From contig CANLVN010000002.1 of NCBI GenBank assembly GCA_947494705.1, positions 310,001-374,000 on the forward strand: a stretch of DNA of 64,000 bases, written 5' to 3'. The translations under genes and the position numbers were made by a program. The DNA is from an uncultured Erythrobacter sp. GTDB lineage: Bacteria; Pseudomonadota; Alphaproteobacteria; Sphingomonadales; Sphingomonadaceae. Under the pieces are notes generated by a model that saw nothing but the letters and a program-made list of their open reading frames with translations, was not told the origin of the DNA and searched no databases. Of the stretch, positions 62,055 through 64,000 are shown piece after piece (position 1 is the first letter of the stretch; each line of letters starts with the position of its first letter).

Positions 62055-63255
62055 CCTCGACCTCGACGACCTGCGCAATGAGCTGGCGGATTTTGCCCAG
62101 CCAGAAAAGAAGGTCCAGCGTTCGGCCAAGGAAGAGCGCGTCATCGCAGGTTTCGAGGAAATCCAGCGTTTCGTCGATCAGAACGGCCGCGCACCGCTGC
62201 ATGGCGAGGATCGGGATATTTTCGAGCGGCTCTACGCGGTCCGCCTGGATCGTCTGCGCGGCCTATCCGAGTATCACGAACTCCTGATGCCACTCGATCA
62301 TCAGAGTCTGCTGACGGCAGCAGAACCCACTCCATCGGCGCCGGTAGAGAACATGGATGACGACGAATTGCTTGCCGAACTCGATGGCGCGGCGGGCAGC
62401 TCCGATATCACACAGCTGCGCCATGTCCGATCGGCTACGGAGAAGCGCGCCGCCGAGGAAATTGCCAACCGCGAACGGTGCGAGGATTTTGACCGGTTCA
62501 AACCGCTATTCGATGCCGTGCAGGCCGATCTCGATGCCGGGACCAGAACCACGCGCCCTTTTGTCAAGGATTCTGGATTCTTGAAGGCAGATATCGGCGA
62601 GGGGCAGTTCTTCATCCTTGGAGGACAGATCGTATATGTTGCGCATGTCGGAGAGCCAATCAAAGCACCTAATGGTGAGACCGATGCGCGGCTACGTGTG
62701 ATCTATTCCAACGGGACCGAGAGCGATCTGCTACTGCGTTCACTGCAGCGGGCACTCTACAAGGACGAAGCTGGTCGCCGCATCACCGAACCAACTGCTG
62801 GTCCGCTTTTCGCCAGCGAAAACGACGAGGAGGATCTGGCCAGCGGAACAATCTACGTTCTGCGGAGCAAATCAGACGACCCTCGCATCGCACAGCATCG
62901 AAACGTGCTCCATAAGATCGGCGTGACCGGCGGTAAGGTCGATAAGCGGATCGCCAATGCAGAGCTGGATCCGACCTTTTTGATGGCCGATGTCGAAGTC
63001 GTCGCAACTTATGAGCTCTTCAACATCAACCGCGCGAGGCTCGAGAAGCTGATCCACCGCCTGTTCGGTCGAGCTAGGCTGAACATCGAGATTCAGGATC
63101 GCTTCGGCCATCATGTCTCCCCGCGCGAATGGTTCCTTGTCCCGCTCTTCGTCATCGATGAGGCCGTAGAGAAAATCAAAGACGGCTCGATCACCCAATT
63201 TTCCTACGATCCGGATGCGGCAAAGCTAGTAGGCAGACCAATGGGTTCGAGCTAA
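62047..63255 (+). CDS. GIY-YIG-type endonuclease (T5orf172/Mug113-like)
   Basis: 402 residues. The N-terminal 250 residues are charged and partly coiled (KKVQRSAKEERVIAGFEEIQRF, then RHVRSATEKRAAEEIANRERCEDFDRF), likely for complex assembly. The GIY-YIG domain is C-terminal: TIYVLRSKSDD (GIY strand, residue about 266), HKIGVTGGKVDKRIANAE (YIG strand and the conserved Arg, about 288-305) and the metal Glu in NRARLEKLIHRLF (about 335). All catalytic positions seem present. The start overlaps the helicase stop by 8 nt. GC drops in the C-terminal half, hinting at domain exchange. Confidence 0.85.
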   Translation: MSDLDLDDLRNELADFAQPEKKVQRSAKEERVIAGFEEIQRFVDQNGRAPLHGEDRDIFERLYAVRLDRLRGLSEYHELLMPLDHQSLLTAAEPTPSAPVENMDDDELLAELDGAAGSSDITQLRHVRSATEKRAAEEIANRERCEDFDRFKPLFDAVQADLDAGTRTTRPFVKDSGFLKADIGEGQFFILGGQIVYVAHVGEPIKAPNGETDARLRVIYSNGTESDLLLRSLQRALYKDEAGRRITEPTAGPLFASENDEEDLASGTIYVLRSKSDDPRIAQHRNVLHKIGVTGGKVDKRIANAELDPTFLMADVEVVATYELFNINRARLEKLIHRLFGRARLNIEIQDRFGHHVSPREWFLVPLFVIDEAVEKIKDGSITQFSYDPDAAKLVGRPMGSS

Positions 63256-63375
63256 CCTCGATACATTGGACTTACGTAAAGCCCCACATCACAGCTGGAG
63301 GTGGCATCTAGGATGATTCGGCGCGCCAGCTTCCGATTTAACTTATCGACTAGGCGATAGTTGGCTTATGCCAGA

Positions 63376-63747
63376 TCAACTACCCTGCACCTCATCGATC
63401 GCCGATAGTACGTCCACGAGTTGAGCGCGAAGGCCCGAAAGGCCAACTGCAAGCATAAGATCGCGCCGATCCGCCAGCTCAAGCACGGTCCGCAAAATCT
63501 GGTCGGAATGCCTCATCAGGATGACGAGATTATCCGCACTTGGGCTGTTCTTTCCATCGAACCAGTTTCGCACCGCCCGCTCGTTGGAGTTGGTCAGCTT
63601 CGCGACGGTTTTGACCGACGATGGCAGTGCACCGAACTCCTGCTTGAGCGCAAATGCAAGCGCCTCGCTTAATGTCGATGGCGACAACTTCGGAAAAGTT
63701 TTTCCTGATTTCGACTGAAGACTTCGGTCCTTCTTCGTGAACGACAT
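63376..63747 (-). CDS. HTH regulator paired with serine recombinase
   Basis: 123 residues. A basic N-terminus (MSFTKKDRSLQSKSGKTF) and an HTH at residues 48-70 (SVKTVAKLTNSNERAVRNWFDG), then a helical C-terminus. GGGAG lies 8 nt before the ATG. The gene is divergent from the serine recombinase start at 63822. Small HTH genes in this arrangement commonly regulate the recombinase; that is inference. Convergent with the GIY-YIG gene, with a 120-nt gap that contains the weak hairpin TATCG/CGATA at 63344-63359. Confidence 0.75.
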   Translation of the reverse strand: MSFTKKDRSLQSKSGKTFPKLSPSTLSEALAFALKQEFGALPSSVKTVAKLTNSNERAVRNWFDGKNSPSADNLVILMRHSDQILRTVLELADRRDLMLAVGLSGLRAQLVDVLSAIDEVQGS

Positions 63748-63821
63748 ACCGCTGAACTCCCAATAAATATTCGAGGGAATCGAAGGGTGTCATTCCGTGA
63801 GAAAATGAAAGTATCGGGCAG

Positions 63822-64000
63822 ATGCAATCGGCCAAAGAAGAGCAAGACAAAGACCATGAGGGGCCGCTAGTTCGAGCCGCGCAATATGTGCGGATGTCGA
63901 CCGAGCATCAGAAATACTCGACCGAGAACCAAGCAGAGATCATTGCGCAATATGCCGCGCGCCGCGGTTTCGAGATCGTCAAGACCTATGAGGATTCCGG
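63822..64000 (+). CDS. Serine-family site-specific recombinase, N-terminal fragment (window-truncated)
   Basis: ATG 63822 opens a frame continuing off the window. After a charged start (QSAKEEQDKDHEGP) it reads RAAQYVRMSTEHQKYSTENQ, the resolvase/invertase motif with the nucleophilic Ser in VRMSTEHQ, then IIAQYAARRGFEIVKTYED. This is the large serine recombinase type. It is either a second integrase of this island or the start of another element inserted here. Only 59 residues visible. Confidence 0.88.
   Translation, partial: MQSAKEEQDKDHEGPLVRAAQYVRMSTEHQKYSTENQAEIIAQYAARRGFEIVKTYEDS

Larger units (their letters stand above)
53181..64000 (+). mobile_element. Integrated genomic island (left part), tRNA-Arg inserted
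   Basis: Bounded on the left by the tRNA-Arg fragment. It contains integrase, excisionase-like gene, divergent repressor, a methyltransferase-helicase-nuclease defence-type operon with a toxin-antitoxin pair, and a serine recombinase at the window end. Base composition fluctuates sharply (for example 38/60 GC at 55,741-55,800 versus 28/60 at 57,301-57,360), unlike the even high GC to the left. The right end is not in the window, so size is at least 10.8 kb. The serine recombinase may belong to a second, nested element. Confidence 0.8.

Overview
The window is high-GC chromosomal DNA of an alphaproteobacterium, most likely order Sphingomonadales (Erythrobacteraceae-like). This rests on the gene content rather than a database match: a large 1,565-residue NAD-glutamate dehydrogenase, a CYP153-type P450, a PhoD phosphatase, tandem-PilZ protein, IhfB, a heparinase-like gene between rpe and purH, and heavy use of GTG/TTG starts with 1-8 nt overlaps between genes. 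About 53 kb on the left is ordinary core and accessory chromosome. The last 10.8 kb is an integrated island that runs off the right edge.

Layout. 1-4.4 kb: glnE (cut by the window edge), an exported M28 peptidase and agmatine deiminase. 4.4-7.4 kb (minus): thrS and a TauE-like exporter. Upstream of thrS is an unannotated 23-codon leader peptide with eight consecutive Thr codons, followed by mutually exclusive hairpins. 7.5-15.2 kb: a coupled trio of membrane proteins plus XRE regulator, a DUF898 protein, M48 peptidase, PhoD, an alpha/beta hydrolase, a TPR protein and a luciferase-like oxidoreductase. 15.3-28 kb: NAD-GDH, ferredoxin reductase and CoA-transferase, queG, an ABC-2 exporter, CYP153 and an exported MsrB. 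27.9-33.7 kb (minus): GT-C-like membrane protein, GtrA and FAD oxidoreductase in one operon, then PilZ, tRNA-Leu, ihfB and a GntR regulator. 33.9-39.3 kb: POT peptide transporter, two amidohydrolases (the second lacking its metal site) and NnrU. 39.3-49.0 kb is a long minus-strand run: hydrolase, enoyl-CoA hydratase, dxs, a Fur-family regulator, msrA, purH, heparinase-like, rpe. 49.2-53.2 kb: DUF2141, a Tam41-like protein next to a DAG-kinase-like protein, and an M20 amidohydrolase.

The island starts at 53,181 with the severed 3' half of a tRNA-Arg(CCG) gene. A tyrosine integrase, an excisionase-like gene and a divergent XRE repressor follow. Its cargo is 917-residue MmeI-like DNA methyltransferase > 253-residue unknown > 135-residue PD-(D/E)xK-like protein > RHH antitoxin > ParE/RelE toxin > SF2 helicase > GIY-YIG nuclease. 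All genes inside each block overlap by 1-8 nt, and only 73 nt separate the two blocks. I read this as a split restriction-type defence locus with an embedded toxin-antitoxin pair, and it is the best candidate here for an undescribed system. A second recombinase of the serine family begins at 63,822 and is cut by the window end.

No CRISPR array, rRNA or insertion sequence was seen. Start codons, hairpins, promoters and operators were called by eye and are inferences.
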